Below, piece after piece: positions 25,483 to 37,810 of a DNA stretch of 64,000 nt (position 1 is the first letter of the stretch; every line of letters begins with the position of its first letter). The position numbers were made by a program, and so were the translations under genes. The DNA is from Utricularia gibba. Its lineage: Eukaryota > Streptophyta > Magnoliopsida > Lamiales > Lentibulariaceae. The notes under the pieces were generated by a model, which saw nothing but the letters and a program-made list of their open reading frames with translations, did no database searches and was not told the DNA's origin. Where the stretch lies: the NCBI GenBank assembly GCA_002189035.1, contig NEEC01000007.1:434001-498000 (forward strand). Reading direction: 5' to 3'.

Positions 25483-28474
25483 CAGTGTATCACACGTCAT
25501 TCGTAATTCTTTTTTATTAAATTAATGTATTTATGGAAAGAAATTAATACCGAATTTGTGTCTAAAAAGGAATTAACGGTCCAAGGCATTCCCAATGTGA
25601 AGACGTACCAAAAAGATGGGGCTCTTGAGCGGAATGCGGCCGCGGGATGGGCGGATGGGACGCAGGCGGTCCCAGCGGTAGGCCGGTTGCCGGCCGGATA
25701 CCCACCCGGCCACCTACTTCGTTCGGCCTACCGGTCCGAGAGCAATCTCCAGACATTTGTCCAACACGTCTTGTCTAAAAAAGCACACAACAACAATTGT
25801 ACAATAAAGTAATGTCGGGAAAATAAACTACGTTAATACTATAATTTATTATATTCTTGAGGACTAAAAAAATATTATAAAAATATACTCTGAGGTTATT
25901 ATTCCCATAATAAAAAATATTATAAAAATATTGCATTCAACGCTTGAATGCATGCCCTACAGTGACCCTATCGGGCATGCATCATTCATTTCACGTAAAC
26001 GTGGTCGGGAGCCGCAGCAAGTTCAAACCTTGTCGGACTCGGACTCCCCCGGTCGGCCGGAGAGACTGCTCAGTTGAAGCCTCCCCCGGCAACCCGTACC
26101 GGGTAGTCGGTGGGTTCATCGAACCGGTTTACGCCGATGTATATGGACCGGTGAGTGCTCGTATGATGAAGATGAAGATGAAGAAGGTTCCCACACATGG
26201 AATTTCGAAAGATGCGGCGAGAAATGTAGTATATAGTTATGGAGTTATTACACCGGTCGGACATATGGGGAACTCTAGCTGGTACGGCCATCGAGTAACC
26301 CCGACGTCCATCAACGACAAAATAGAAAAAAATGTTGAAATTTAGTATTGGATGAGTTGGGAGAGAGCACACATGAAATCAAATACACAAAAAACATAAA
26401 TATCAATAGAAAAAATTTAGTCTAATCGATCTTTTTAATATATTATATTATTTCAATTTTATTTTTCGATATAATATTGTGTATTTTAACAAAAAAATAC
26501 TATGTTTTTTGAATTGTTGATGTTTGGATAAAAGTAGGGAACTCGTGGCATGGCCGTCGACCAACCCGGGCTTCCATGTTTCCATCTTATGATCGGAGGA
26601 TCCGGAAATAAGTTTACACACATATCACGGGTTAATATCATGATGTAGGATAATTTTTTACGATAATATCGGTTTTAATCAATTAGTTATTATGATTACA
26701 TGTTATTTAAAAAATCTACTACAAAATTATAAGAGTTACTATATTTAAATATGTTCCTTATCCCATATGTAACTAATTTGAAATAATGTGACTAGGTTGG
26801 CCTTATGTTCTTCCTCCCTTGTTTACCAATTCAACATTCTTGTTAAGTGACTTATCCTATTATTGTCTCATGTTCAGATTTGACTTTAGTATTGAATATT
26901 ATGACTCATGTTATTTTTGTACAATATTATTCATTTTAGATATTAGATCTTCATGATTTGATATTTTTTTCATTTGAATCAAAAGTCTAATACAAGATTG
27001 AGATATAATCTTTATTGGATCATGTTTCCCTCCCAAAGTCTCTAACATGGATCATTTTTATGACTGGTGCTCGGCACGTGTTGGAAGCAAGTCGGAATCT
27101 TTTACCTGGCAGTGTGAAGGCATTAAATTAAAGGCGTTGGGAGTACCTACTCTTCTTACACTTCGCACTTCCCGGCACCTTCTTCTTCCGACATTGTCAC
27201 TATTCATTCCATGTTCCTAATCCTCAAAACTACACGAGATGTATGTCCAGGCCGAAGACCCAATTTCGATCGCAATAAGCAAAACATCACATCATCAGTT
27301 TTCTGAATTTCAGAATGGAAATTTCTTTCGAATTTCGAACATCGAACATCCAACCAACAACGTTTTCATATGCGATAGACAGAATGTGAGCGTTGACAAT
27401 GGGAATACGCGTGCCTTTTGGACATAGTTGCATGTGTGTTTCTAAGCCATTGTCCTTTTTGAATACCGACGTGGGATTTGTGCTCATAATCGACAAACCA
27501 CCTTCTCAGAAGCATGCCTTTCGTAACATTACGACCAGGTTGTATTATTTTGATCTAGTAGTTTATCTTGATGATAAAAAAAAAAAAAATTCATTTTTGA
27601 CATTAGAGATGTGATGGATTATGCGAATTCGTGTTTGAAATCCTTCAAATACACAAAACGAGAATTATATTATAAAAACGTAAATGTCTCCACAATGAAT
27701 CTTTTTTTTTTTTTGTTGATTGGGAAAATTGGATAAGAATGTGGGTTTGCGCATATGATTTGCAAGTTGCAAATGACGAAGACATTTGGAGAAAAGAATG
27801 GTGTTTAGAAACCCTAGGGGCACGACTTTTGGTCTTGCTGTCGCAGAAATTTCTCTTCTCGTTGCAACTTGGAGCTGATAGACGGATAACTCCTGACCAC
27901 TCACCGGTGGCCACTTGTTGCCGGTGCACCGGACGCTTCTCCTTCTTCCTATACATCAACATCACCACCATAACGCACCATCAAATTCCTCGTTATCGTT
28001 TTTCGAGTATTGTGAACAGTGTCACAACATGAAGAAGAAATCCACCAAATGGAAGGGACAAGACACTTTTCAGGGCAAATTCTCATCATCTACATAATCT
28101 TTAGAAAATACAAGGATCTACATTCATTCATACAAAAATTCTCCTATGAATATCCCAAAACCATAGTCTTAAATTGGACATATCGACATTGCGAATGCGA
28201 GTGTCATTTGCAACAATCAAGTGTTGTGTAAAGATCAATTCCTACAATGGTCCTTGTAGTTCATTCAACAACATCCCTTAGATTATCCTCATACATTCAC
28301 ACTAAGCACACAAAAATTTAGCTACCAATCTCGAAACGCAAACTCGACTACATTGCGTCTTGAAGCGAAAACGGCTATTCGTAATGAACATCAGATCATA
28401 GATTAATATTCATTAGAAATCATACTAAGATGGTGACCTTGTTTGATAGATAAACCATGGATAGTTAGTTAATT

Positions 28475-28562
28475 TGGGCCTTGGGCCACTGGGGCACGTG
28501 CTAATTATGAAATGGGCCGTGGGCTTTATTACATAACACCGAACCGCTTTATAAACCATGGT
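28475..28562 (+). promoter_or_regulatory. promoter-like patch: site II motifs, G-box and TATA
   Basis: Within about 90 bases there are TTGGGCC and TTGGGCCAC, GGGCACGTG (G-box core at about 28495-28500), ATGGGCCGTGGGC and CTTTATAAACC at about 28549. That combination is typical of a plant promoter reading rightward, but only an unrecognised 77-codon ORF (28593-28826) follows. It may be a remnant or drive a non-coding transcript. Confidence 0.4.
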
Positions 28563-29326
28563 TTTTTCCATGAATTACCATAAACGCCATTAGTGTCAGT
28601 AGGTTTCAGCTGGAATGAGCAGGGTCAGCATTGGTATTTCCAAAATCGAAGCATATCCATTTCAATTTCGAGTCGAATATTCCTCTCCTTTTTGTGCACA
28701 AATCTGGAAGATTTGAAGGCTGTCGTTGGCAGAGTCAGCAGGCTACTTTTAGTCTCGCCTTTCTACCAAATTCCATGCAATTTTGTCGGCGCTGGAATTA
28801 TTATGAAAAAAAAAAGAAATTATTAATGTGGAAAATACATGAAATGGGAAATTAATAATTAGAGTGGAACATATCATAAATAATATCATAAAATTTGATA
28901 ATCATCGTTTTCGAATCACAAAAAACATTAGGTGTAACATCAATTCTATTGTATTTGATAGTTTTATTTACATTGAGAATTACGTGTTATTTATTATATG
29001 TATGATGTCTAAAATAATGACATCGAGTCTCCAATAATATTTCTTAAAATTATTATCCCACATAAGATTTAGTAATTTAATGAGTGTTTATTTATTTGAA
29101 TATATTTGAAATGGTATTTCTCTTTTTATTTCTACAATTTGCATTAGAAATCATAAGTTTTATTTTTAAAAATAGTATGTATTTTTATAAACTTGAGAAT
29201 ATTTTGATTTTTCATTCTCAGAAATTATTTTCAAAAATTGAACTAAATACAGTGTTAGTGACATTAGTTGTAATGAAGGGGAGAAAGCTGACGTGTCATT
29301 CATTGGATGGTGGAAATTAGGTTTGA

Positions 29327-30460
29327 TTATTGTTGAGTAGAAAATTTCTCGAAAAAACGGAGCCTGTTCTCGCCGAGCCTCGTCTTGTAGGCGGACTTCT
29401 TGTACTCGCTCCATGTGAACTCTCTGTAGAGACTTTCTTCTCCGTCCGCCGTTAACGCCGGGAGGGGTTTTATCAGGACGTTCAGCGCCGGACCTCCGAA
29501 GAAGATCATGGAAATGCGGGACTCGTTCCCCTGTGCAATCACTCTGTGCTTCACGCTCCTGAACCTCCCGTTCGTCAGTACCTTCACAACGTGACAGCCA
29601 TGAAATGCTAGATTCCTTGTACGATGGTAATGGGGGTGGGAGAGGGGAGAGTGTATGCGCTGCTCTGCGTACCTGTAAGGAGTCGCCGACATTGACGTAG
29701 AAGGAAGTGGGATCGGGGGGACGGGGAGCCACCCGCCGTCTCGGAGACAAATCTGCAAGCCGGAAATGTTGTTGGATCTGCAGACGGAGATGATTTGGGG
29801 GTCGGTGTGTTCTCCGAATCCCATCATGTTCACCGCCGGCGACGGTGGGTAGTGGTTCAGACGGAGCAAGGAATCGCTGTTTTCGTCGTTTATCATTTTA
29901 CTTAAACAATCTCTTGTCGCAGCTCCCAGCTCCTCAGCCATTAGTTCCAGAACTTCACTCGCCATTCTCCTCACAAGCTCAGTGTACACCGTCAAAAGCT
30001 CCCTGTAACGAAAAAAAAAAAACAGAGCACTGGTTAAAGAAAACCGTATCTAAAATGTGGAACAAGTTTTCAGAATGTAATTTCACCGGAGAGACGATGG
30101 GGCTCCGTGGAAGAGTTCGCCGGAGTTGAGGTTTGCACTGAAAAGCAGATACTCCACCCATCCCACATCTCCCCTGGCGCCAATGTTCTTGTTCCCGTAC
30201 CCAAAAGGGTCCGCAGCGCAGGGCTTTTGCTTCTCCGATAAAGGGAGATTGAAAAAATTGAAGGCTTCGTCCTCTAGCTTTTCAAGGAACTCAATGGAGA
30301 CTCCATGGCTGATGACCTTGAAGAAACCGAATTCCTCGGCGGCATTGACAATTCGGGTCTTGGCATCGTGGCGCGAGAGATCGACGACAGGGATCCCGGC
30401 AGTGAACGTGCATGGCGTGACGCAGTTATCGAGGATCGGGTGAGATGATAAAACCACCAT
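29327..30460 (-). CDS. GA2ox: gibberellin 2-oxidase (C19 type), one apparent frameshift
   Basis: 2-oxoglutarate/Fe(II) dioxygenase that inactivates bioactive gibberellins by 2-beta-hydroxylation. Three exons: 30460-30087, 30002-29673 and 29581-29327, about 319 residues. Seen in order: GIPVVDLSRHDAKTRIV, EEFGFFKVISHGV, LNHYPPSP, GFGEHTDPQIISV (Fe ligands His and Asp), SGLQICLRDGGWLPV, VNVGDSLQV, then NGRFRSVKHRVIAQ (third Fe ligand His) and SRISMIFFGGP (2-oxoglutarate Arg). Exon number and length fit C19-GA2ox enzymes. The frame breaks at 29716-29721, where WLPVPP must continue as DPTSFYVNVGD; six C residues on the coding strand should be seven. Donor GTGAAA and acceptor GAAG for the flanking introns are slightly weak. 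Confidence 0.87.
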
Positions 30461-32486
30461 TCTTGAGCAGGCAGGAAGAAGAAGAAGCAGAGAGCAAAAG
30501 ATGGGATTCTGGTTGTCTGAATATTTGAGGCTCAGAGGAAAAACAGACCTCCATAAATAAATAACAAAGACGCGAAAATGATGAATGCGTGATGACGTGG
30601 CTCATGCAAAAAACCCACTGTCCCTTTCGAACCACTTTTGCTTCTAAACTTGTAAGAAAATACAATTAAAAATCAGATATTTCACCATAATAATCAATAT
30701 TTCGGGAAAAAAATCCCTATTTAATAAATATTTTAAATAAGGTTTTTACAGCGATATTATAATTCTTTCTTCTTATTAAGCTGTGTGAGTGGAGTAAAAC
30801 ACAGGTCGCAGTGTCCATGACGCCAGCTTTACACCAAGGCTTTCCATGAATCGATCGCCCCTTTTTCTCTTTAATAATGTGGGTGGGCACTGAACAGCTC
30901 ATCCCCCCCGTAAAACTCGATTTATATGTACGTTTTCGATTGCATGGGCTCGCCGAGCCCAAAACCCAACCCAACGGGACGGGGCTGCGTGCAGCGGCGG
31001 TGGAAGATGATGATGACCGGCAAGTGGGTTTTTACTTCCCGATGAAGGACACACAAAGGGAAGTCTTCCAGGGGGCAAAGTAGGGGCCCCGACGGCAAGT
31101 GGATCACCTAAAACGATGCAAGTAGAGGATGACTTGCATGAACACCCTGAGAATTAATTAATTCTACATTGTAAAATTAAATTGATTTAAGTACGCAAGA
31201 TATATTAATTAAGAATATTTTTTTTGAATACGATTCATATTTTTTTAAGTATCTAAACTTTACCCACACATACAATTGACTTATCGAATCCTTAATTTCA
31301 ATATTATTGTAATACAATGAATTTTGATCATAGAATTGAAATAATAGGATAATGTTTCATGGATGAGTAGGATAAAATAGTTTAATTTAATTGATTTTAA
31401 ATAAAGTTGATATACATTGATTATTTTTTACATAATATTAAGAAAATGGGGTTAGAAATATCATAATTAAAAAGTTTAGTTGGAGTTTTTGCGGCTGGTA
31501 GCGTCCACGACCCACGTGAAGCAGATTGGGGCCGGGCCGGTCCGCTCCGGTCGTCCAGTAGCGCGCGGCAAGAACTGATGCCGTCCACGTGAAGGTGAAG
31601 CCTTCATTTAATCTCCGCCAGTCGTCACCTGCCTTCTCTCGGGAATGGCTGTGATTTGACGTTACCAGCAGCCGGCCCGGGCCACCGTGGTTTTCCTGAA
31701 CCGGGTCCTCCCTCACTATAATTAAAAAATAAGAAAAATGGAATTTACATCAGATTCAGAAAAAAAGGATTTTTTATACTTAAATATCAATAAATATGGT
31801 ATTAGGATTGGGATGTAATAACGTTATTCTTATCCTAGAAATGAATAATATAAATGCAACTTGAATTTTTTTTAAATGTATTATTAAAAAAGCATATCCG
31901 GATGAATTAAAGAAGGCTCCAATTATTGGTTGGAACTGCACGGCTATGGGTCTACTGTTGGCAGGTGCAATTCCATAGACCACCATGGGGGTATAATTAT
32001 AGAGTTTTGGAATTTCTCATTTTTATTTATTTAAATGATTTTATTTAGTGAATTTTGTGTGTGTTGTGTGGGTGGGTGTGGTCAACCGTCGTGTCAGGAA
32101 TGCATTGGCCGAATCAGGGTGTCCTATGCGGTGTCAGTGTCCGAAAGCTGTTAAAAGAAAATCTTAAAATATCTCGTTATTTATAGTTTTTGTTGTCTCT
32201 TGTCTTTCGGTATTCCACTCTTGAAAGACGTGTAGTGTATTTATGGGTGGCAGCTGGCGGGCATGGAGGTGGTCTTCTTTTGGAAAGGTCAATCCAGATG
32301 GGCTTTTGCTCAACCTCTTGTTGGGCTATCAAGAAATGCTATTTTTAGAGAGCCCAGTGATGGGAGCGAGTGGCCCATTATGCTAAGTGCTTCGGCCCGT
32401 AGAGAACTAGGGCTTTTAAAGGACAAGGTCGAATGTGTATCGTTCTCTTTGCAGCCGCCGGATCTCGTCTGCGTCGCTCCGAAGAA
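30461..32486. other. GA2ox upstream region and eL20 promoter region
   Basis: The left part is GA2ox leader and promoter. The middle (31.1-32.1 kb) is AT-rich, with a GC-rich island at 31500-31700 that has only unrecognised ORFs. The right end contains the eL20 promoter elements listed separately. Confidence 0.5.
32371..32417 (+). promoter_or_regulatory. site II and telo-box elements of the eL20 promoter
   Basis: TGGCCCAT at 32371-32378 and CGGCCCGT at about 32393 are reverse-strand site II forms (TGGGCC type); CTAGGGCTTT at about 32407-32416 is a telo-box-like element. This site II plus telo-box pairing is the hallmark of plant ribosomal-protein promoters and lies 70-120 bases before the eL20 ATG. 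Confidence 0.7.
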
Positions 32487-33415
32487 ATGGCGATCTACAG
32501 GGTCTGTTGTGTGGCATCGCTTGGCTTTTTCGGATTTATGTAGATTAATTCTTCCTAATGCATGTGAATTTCTTGCGTTCGCTGTTTTTTTTTTTTAATC
32601 CCGGAAGGATGTAATTGTTTGTTTGGGGGTTTTGTGCAGTTCCATCAGTATCAGGTGGTGGGGAGGGCTTTGCCTACGGAGACGGATGAGCATCCTAAAA
32701 TCTACCGCATGAAGCTATGGGCTACAAATGAAGTCCGCGCAAAGTCGAAATTCTGGTGATTATAGCTGTTCTTGATTTCTGGGTGTTTTTTTTTTAATTT
32801 TGAGATCGCCACTATTCATCTGTGTCGAAGGGATACACCTTCAAGTTTGCTTTTTTCGCGTCGCTTAGGTACTTCTTAAGGAAGCTGAAGAAGGTGAAGA
32901 AGAGCAATGGCCAAGTTCTCGCTATCAACGAGGTACATTTCGCCACTGCATTCTGTAGATATCCTTGTCCGCCGCTAAACGGCTGCCTATTGCAAGATAC
33001 GTTGAAGTTTAACGAGGTTCCTCCGTGACTCCTGCATGAAGTAGTATACATATTCTGCTTTACGTATCTGCAGATCTTTGAGAAGAACCCGACTACTATT
33101 AAGAACTACGGGATATGGCTAAGATACCAGAGCCGCACTGGTTACCACAACATGTACAAGGAGTACCGTGACACCACTTTGAATGGAGCCGTCGAGCATA
33201 TGTACAACGAGATGGCCTCCCGTCACAGAGTCCGGCACCATTGCATTCAAATCATAAAAACTGCCACCATCCCTGCAAAGCTCTGCAAGAGGGAGAGTAC
33301 CAAGCAGTTCCATGACTCCCATATCAAGTTCCCTCTGGTTTTCAGGAAAGTGAGACCCCCTACAAGGAAGCTCAAGACGACCTACAAAGCTTCAAGGCCC
33401 AACTTGTTTATGTGA
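32487..33415 (+). CDS. RPL18A: 60S ribosomal protein L18a (eL20)
   Basis: Four exons: 32487-32501 (MAIYR only), 32640-32755, 32869-32932 and 33074-33415, giving about 178 residues. The sequence reads [87 protein letters not shown] and ends [13 protein letters not shown], an almost perfect fit to plant L18a. It is a structural protein of the large cytosolic ribosomal subunit. A very short first coding exon followed by an intron is common for plant ribosomal-protein genes. Phases of all junctions agree. Confidence 0.97.
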
Positions 33416-34196
33416 TCTCTTTCTTCCCTGGAGAAACTCAAGTTCCAATTTTCTGCGCGCATCTTTGTGATGGAGTTTACATTGCAATTCAGGTTAACCG
33501 TTTGGTTTTCTGTGGAAGTTCTGATTCATCGTTTTCTTTGAAATGAAGTTAAGAAATTCTGCCGTTAGTGTATTCGTTGCGACCTTTTTTGAGTTCCAAT
33601 GTAGTTGACCTTACCCGGCCGGATGTACTGAACCCGTATACAGTGTCGTTTTCCATGCACCATGGGGACGAGAGCTTTTTGCTGAGAGGTATATGGACCA
33701 GAGCTTTATCCGAAATTCCTTGCCGGTTAAAGAGGGGAGGGATAATGAGATTGGGGATCCATGATATCCGTAAGAATAATGCACCGTGTTTGAAATCGAC
33801 GACGCCGATCGGATTGTCAACTCCATCCCACAGTGATGGCGATGCATCATACAGACACGTGTGATACATGGGCTGCGATTTTTGCATATTTGACAGGCTC
33901 GGTGTGGGAGGGGGTGGAAGATGACGGAGATCTTTAGATGCGTGCGTGGGAGAAGTGGGCAGTGGAATCAAGGGGATTAGATTGGATATACTTTCGGTTT
34001 ATCGTCGAACCCAATTCTTCTTCTTTTTTCTTGTCTGGTTTGGTTCTCAACGGGGATAGAATAGAGAGCTGCACTTCAGCTGTATGTTTCCATTTCTACT
34101 TATCAGAGATTCGTTACACAGCTGGGCCTCGTGTATTGGCCTTCCTTTTGGGGATTTTTGGCGTTAGGGCAGGGAAGGAGGAAGGATCGTGTGTAA
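33416..34196. other. eL20 3' flank and TOM1-like upstream region
   Basis: No gene is recognised. The interval should hold the eL20 3' untranslated region to roughly 33550 and then the promoter and leader of the next gene. ORFs of 98-140 codons on both strands overlap each other and appear to be chance. Confidence 0.5.
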
Positions 34197-37108
34197 ATGT
34201 TGGAGTTGAGGGAAGCTCTGCTGGGTGTCAATCTTGGGCTGGCTTTTGTTTGTGGGGTGGTCTCCATTGTTGCCTTCTATCAGGTAATCAACCCTGGTTT
34301 TTATTCTTTATTGATTTATTGGCTATTCACCCCCGTTGAATGCATGAAGAAGAATTGGGTCATGCTTCTTACCAATGATTATCACGCCGATGTGCAATTA
34401 GGCTTTGGATAGCCTTTATTTTGAAGTAGGCTTTCAGGCGATTTTACGCCTGATGGCGCTTGGAATTGCAGCGCTTCCCATCTAATGTAGAAAGTGATTA
34501 GGTGACCTGAGGGAGTTTTTATACTCAGGCTGTGTTTTTTTTTTACAAGTCACATGAAGATTCATTTTTTTCTATAAGGATGGTTTAACTGGATGCCCAA
34601 ACTTTTGGATCATGAGTAACGCCAGATGTTGTTTTGAGACTAGGATTCAAAGCTGGTAGAAAAATTTATTTTTCCCTAATTCATTCAATCACAAAGACGC
34701 GATTGAGATATGCCATGTATAATGTTGTCAGAAGCATTGTTGCATACTTTCTTTTGACCATGCCTTTTTTTTTCTCTAGTTACTAAGAATACACTCAAGA
34801 AATGTGCAGCTTGGATGGACCCGTCAAAAGGCAAGATGCTGTTCCTTTTTTTTCTCTGGGTTCATTGCAAGTATATCTGGTGAGCGTTGCCATAAATTCT
34901 CAGGTCTTCCATGTGCTTATTGGAACCTCTAACTTGGGTGAGCATTGCTAACTTTAATATTGGGACAGCTTCCTAAGTTGCTAGAGTTACCTTAGGGCAT
35001 GAATTTGATTTTCCTCTATTTCTGATTCAGTTTTTTTTTATTTGCATATATTTCAGGGTATTTCCTCTATTTTGTGTTGACTGTGGTCGCCGCCTGTAAG
35101 GGTTGGATATGCTGGTCATGTTCCTGTGGCTTTTTTGCTATGGGTATGAACTTCAAATGTGTGCTGTTCCACTTTTTTGGAAGGATGTGTTCTGGTTACA
35201 CGATAAACTCATTTCTGATGCTTTATCATGTCAGCATTCCCTAGGATCCTGTTTTTTGCTGCTTACCTTCTACTCTTGTCATTCTGGTAAGTCGCCCTGG
35301 TCTTCCTCAACAAGCAAGGTGACTGTTCTGTTCTACTGTCATGCTGTCATCTGAGTTATGTGTATGGAACTAAACTAAAAGTGGAATATGAACGTCGTTT
35401 GCTCGATTATTCAGTTAAATTTCATGTTTTTCTACCTGGAGATTCACATTCTTTTCACCATTTGATTACAGGGTAGACCTTTGTCACCAGTCAAACGATG
35501 ATTATGATGAGGACGAATACAACTCTGAAGAAGCCTTTCTGGAAAAGATGGATTTAGCTGATTCAAGTAGCTGTAACTGCATAAGGCTGTGTAAATGTTG
35601 GCCATTTCACGTAGGTTCTCGACAGAAAACTGTAACTCTGGTAAATAGGATATTTTTTATCCTTAAATTCCGCCATTTATTTTCTGATAATTATGTACAT
35701 CATGCATGTTTTCTAAACACCTGGACAGGCAACTGTGTTAATATTTGCAATAACCTTAGCGTCTGCCATGCTGATGTGGTTTTGGATGGGGAAAACAAGA
35801 CGAACTCCAGGATAGTTGCTCAGGCACGTTTTTTGTCATTCTGCATTCTCTGTCTTGTGATCACCTCTGCACATTCGTCAACCTGTATGATATTGCAGGT
35901 ATATGTAGTTCTCATTGCTGTAGTTTATCTTTTGCTAGGTGGGGCCTTGGCATCCTATGGTGAGCACCTGTAGCATATCTATTTCCTTGTTCCATCTTTC
36001 ATACTGCTTAAATATCGCAATTTTCTAGGCTTTTTATGATTTCTATTTACTCTCCTTGCTCAATTGCATGTTCAACATCATGGGTTTTTGCTGAAACCTC
36101 ATTTGTTCATTTGTCACTGTGCCATGTTTACTGAGAGTGCATTTCAGTTTCTCATTTACCTTTCAAATTTTGGTACACAGGACTTGTGTTAGTCTTGAAA
36201 ATGAGAAAAGTTAGATCTGAGCAGGTTGCATATGAGATGCGGAAGGTTAGTTTCATCGCTAACTTCATACATGTGTTTATCAGCCATTTGATTTCGTTCA
36301 CGGCCCAGTAATGCATGCAACAGATTTATTCATTGAAATCTGTTTGTTCAACACATCGGCATATATTCTATGTGCACTGCTGCATATGCATCAAGTTATT
36401 TTTTTGCTCTGTATGATAGGTGGCCGGTTTGGCCATTGTCTCCATCGTTAGTTTCACATCAAGTTCTGTCATCGCCATAACTACCAATATACCAGTAAGT
36501 TCATGGCCATGGTGTGGTTATAGTTTCTGGTTTCATTTCCGTCTTCCTAATCCTATGACGGTTCAGCTGTTTTATGGCTGGGAAGAAGGACGCATGGATG
36601 ATGTCTCCGCCTCTGTTCTGCTGGTGCTATACTACATTATAGGTACTTCATCTGAACATTTGAAATGATCGTCGATCCTGACGAATCAGAGTGATCACGG
36701 TCGGGCTTCGCTGCAGGATCATCGCTGCCGTCTGTGTTCATTTTATTTGTGATGAGAGACTTGCCGCAGCCGCCCCTTGTCAACAGAGAGGAAGAATCAA
36801 GAACCATTGCCTTCATCAATGAAGAAGGCTCTGCATCACACCATCATCCACAGCGCTGGACTGCTGCTGCGAGCACGGGAAAACCATGTACTCGTTTCAG
36901 ATTCTCAACTACCTTTTGCATCTCGATCTTTCGCAGGGCCCTGTATTTGATTCAACCTGTTCATGGATGCAGTTCACTAGAGCCAGCCGGCCCCAATCTG
37001 AGCCACCCTGAAAGGCAACATGAAAAATGGCAGGTATTTGGACGAGGCTGGCGGTTGTACACAGTAGTTGCAAATGCCTGGGTTGATCTCTTGTCTCGTC
37101 CTTGCTAA
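34197..37108 (+). CDS. TOM1/THH1-family (DUF1084) seven-pass membrane protein, one apparent frameshift
   Basis: Twelve exons: 34197-34283, 34780-34830, 34904-34937, 35057-35143, 35235-35286, 35472-35640, 35729-35823, 35899-35959, 36181-36245, 36420-36494, 36567-36642 and 36717-37108. The protein begins MLELREALLGVNLGLAFVCG, then RNVQLGWTRQKVFHVLIG, ILFFAAYLLLLSFWVDLCHQ, an acidic loop, KMRKVRSEQ, and EEESRTIAFINEEGS near the C-terminus. About seven hydrophobic segments fit the TOM1/candidate-GPCR family (At3g59090-like); founding members support tobamovirus replication at tonoplast membranes, and the normal role is unclear. Exon 7 loses frame at 35788-35795; one more G gives MGENKTNSRIVAQ and joins exon 8. 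Introns 2 and 7 appear to use GC donors. The last exon runs on about 50 residues past the usual QRWT ending. Confidence 0.72.
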
Positions 37109-37810
37109 CCACAAGGCTAATGTGCTTCTGTATTGCACCCATTTCTGTGACTGATTGTGTTTAGTGGTAATTGGAAAAATGGGAGCTTTTTTTTCAACGG
37201 CGAATTGATCTATTAACCGACAGGCTCAGGCTGGTTTTGGTTTCGGTTTGGGTCGTTTGAAAATTGGCTACTCGAATGGTGAAGGGATAGCGAATTGAGG
37301 TTTTTCTTCTTTGTAAAGATTTGAAAAAGTTGCCCGGCTCCGACTCCGGGGGCGTCTGTTTCCTGCTTTTCGAGGCACGGAACTGTTGGCGCCGGCGGGC
37401 ACCGGCGGAAGTCATTGGGAGGGGTGAGGACTTTATAGTAATTTCTCACTACCATTTATTTTTCTATATTTATTTATATTTTTATTTGGGGAGGATTCCA
37501 ATCTGCAGCGATTGGTTGGGAGGGGACGTGAGGGGTGTGGGTTGGTGCGTTGGCCAATCAGAGTTCGCCACGTGTGGAGTCGGGTGGAAGTTACCGTTGT
37601 ACGTAGTAGTGGAGGAGAACGTACGGGTGGTCGCCATGTGGACAACAGAATTCGGGCGACCAATAGGAATGGAGATTTCGGTATGAGGAGATAGGACGTT
37701 GATTTCCTTCTTCGTCCATAAATAACTGCCGGCTGATACGTTCTTCTCCACCCTCAGCAGCTCCGACGAGACATAGCAATCCTTTCGTTCTTCTCTTCAG
37801 GGTTCCTCCA
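37109..37810 (+). promoter_or_regulatory. Lhcb promoter region with G-box, CCAAT and TATA elements
   Basis: A G-box CACGTG sits at 37569-37574 (context GCCACGTGTGG), CCAAT boxes at 37554-37558 and 37660-37664 with an inverted ATTGG near 37511, a GATA motif near 37691, and a TATA-like CATAAATAA at about 37717-37725, some 90 bases before the ATG. The order fits light-regulated plant CAB promoters. ORFs here are shadows. Confidence 0.65.

Larger units (their letters stand above)
25104..29326. other. 4.2 kb gene-poor, AT-rich intergenic stretch
   Basis: The left end is the NCED promoter. A GC-rich patch lies at 25630-25740, with GCCGG-rich imperfect palindromes. Two related ~31-bp segments occur at 26281-26311 and 26547-26577 (23 of 31 identical by eye), suggesting a diverged repeat. 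The sequence from 26.6 to 28.4 kb is AT-rich without recognisable genes. A promoter-like patch sits at 28475-28560. ORFs up to 133 codons, such as 25944-26345, match nothing I know and begin in low-information sequence. Confidence 0.5.

Noticed and set aside
25944-26345. 133-codon ORF in the gene-poor interval
   Set aside because: The translation resembles no family, has low-complexity MK repeats and no promoter or splice context; an open frame of this size is expected by chance in a GC-richer patch.
23332-30460. NCED and GA2ox as pseudogenes or as a hormone gene cluster
   Set aside because: Each has only one single-base break and otherwise intact catalytic residues. Their proximity with 4.2 kb between them and unrelated neighbours gives no support for a functional cluster.
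33549-34339. ORFs of 133 and 140 codons between eL20 and the TOM1-like gene
   Set aside because: One overlaps exon 1 of the TOM1-like gene in another frame; neither has conserved motifs.
37194-37700. Several overlapping ORFs on both strands
   Set aside because: They cover the Lhcb promoter elements and show no family resemblance; they are shadows.
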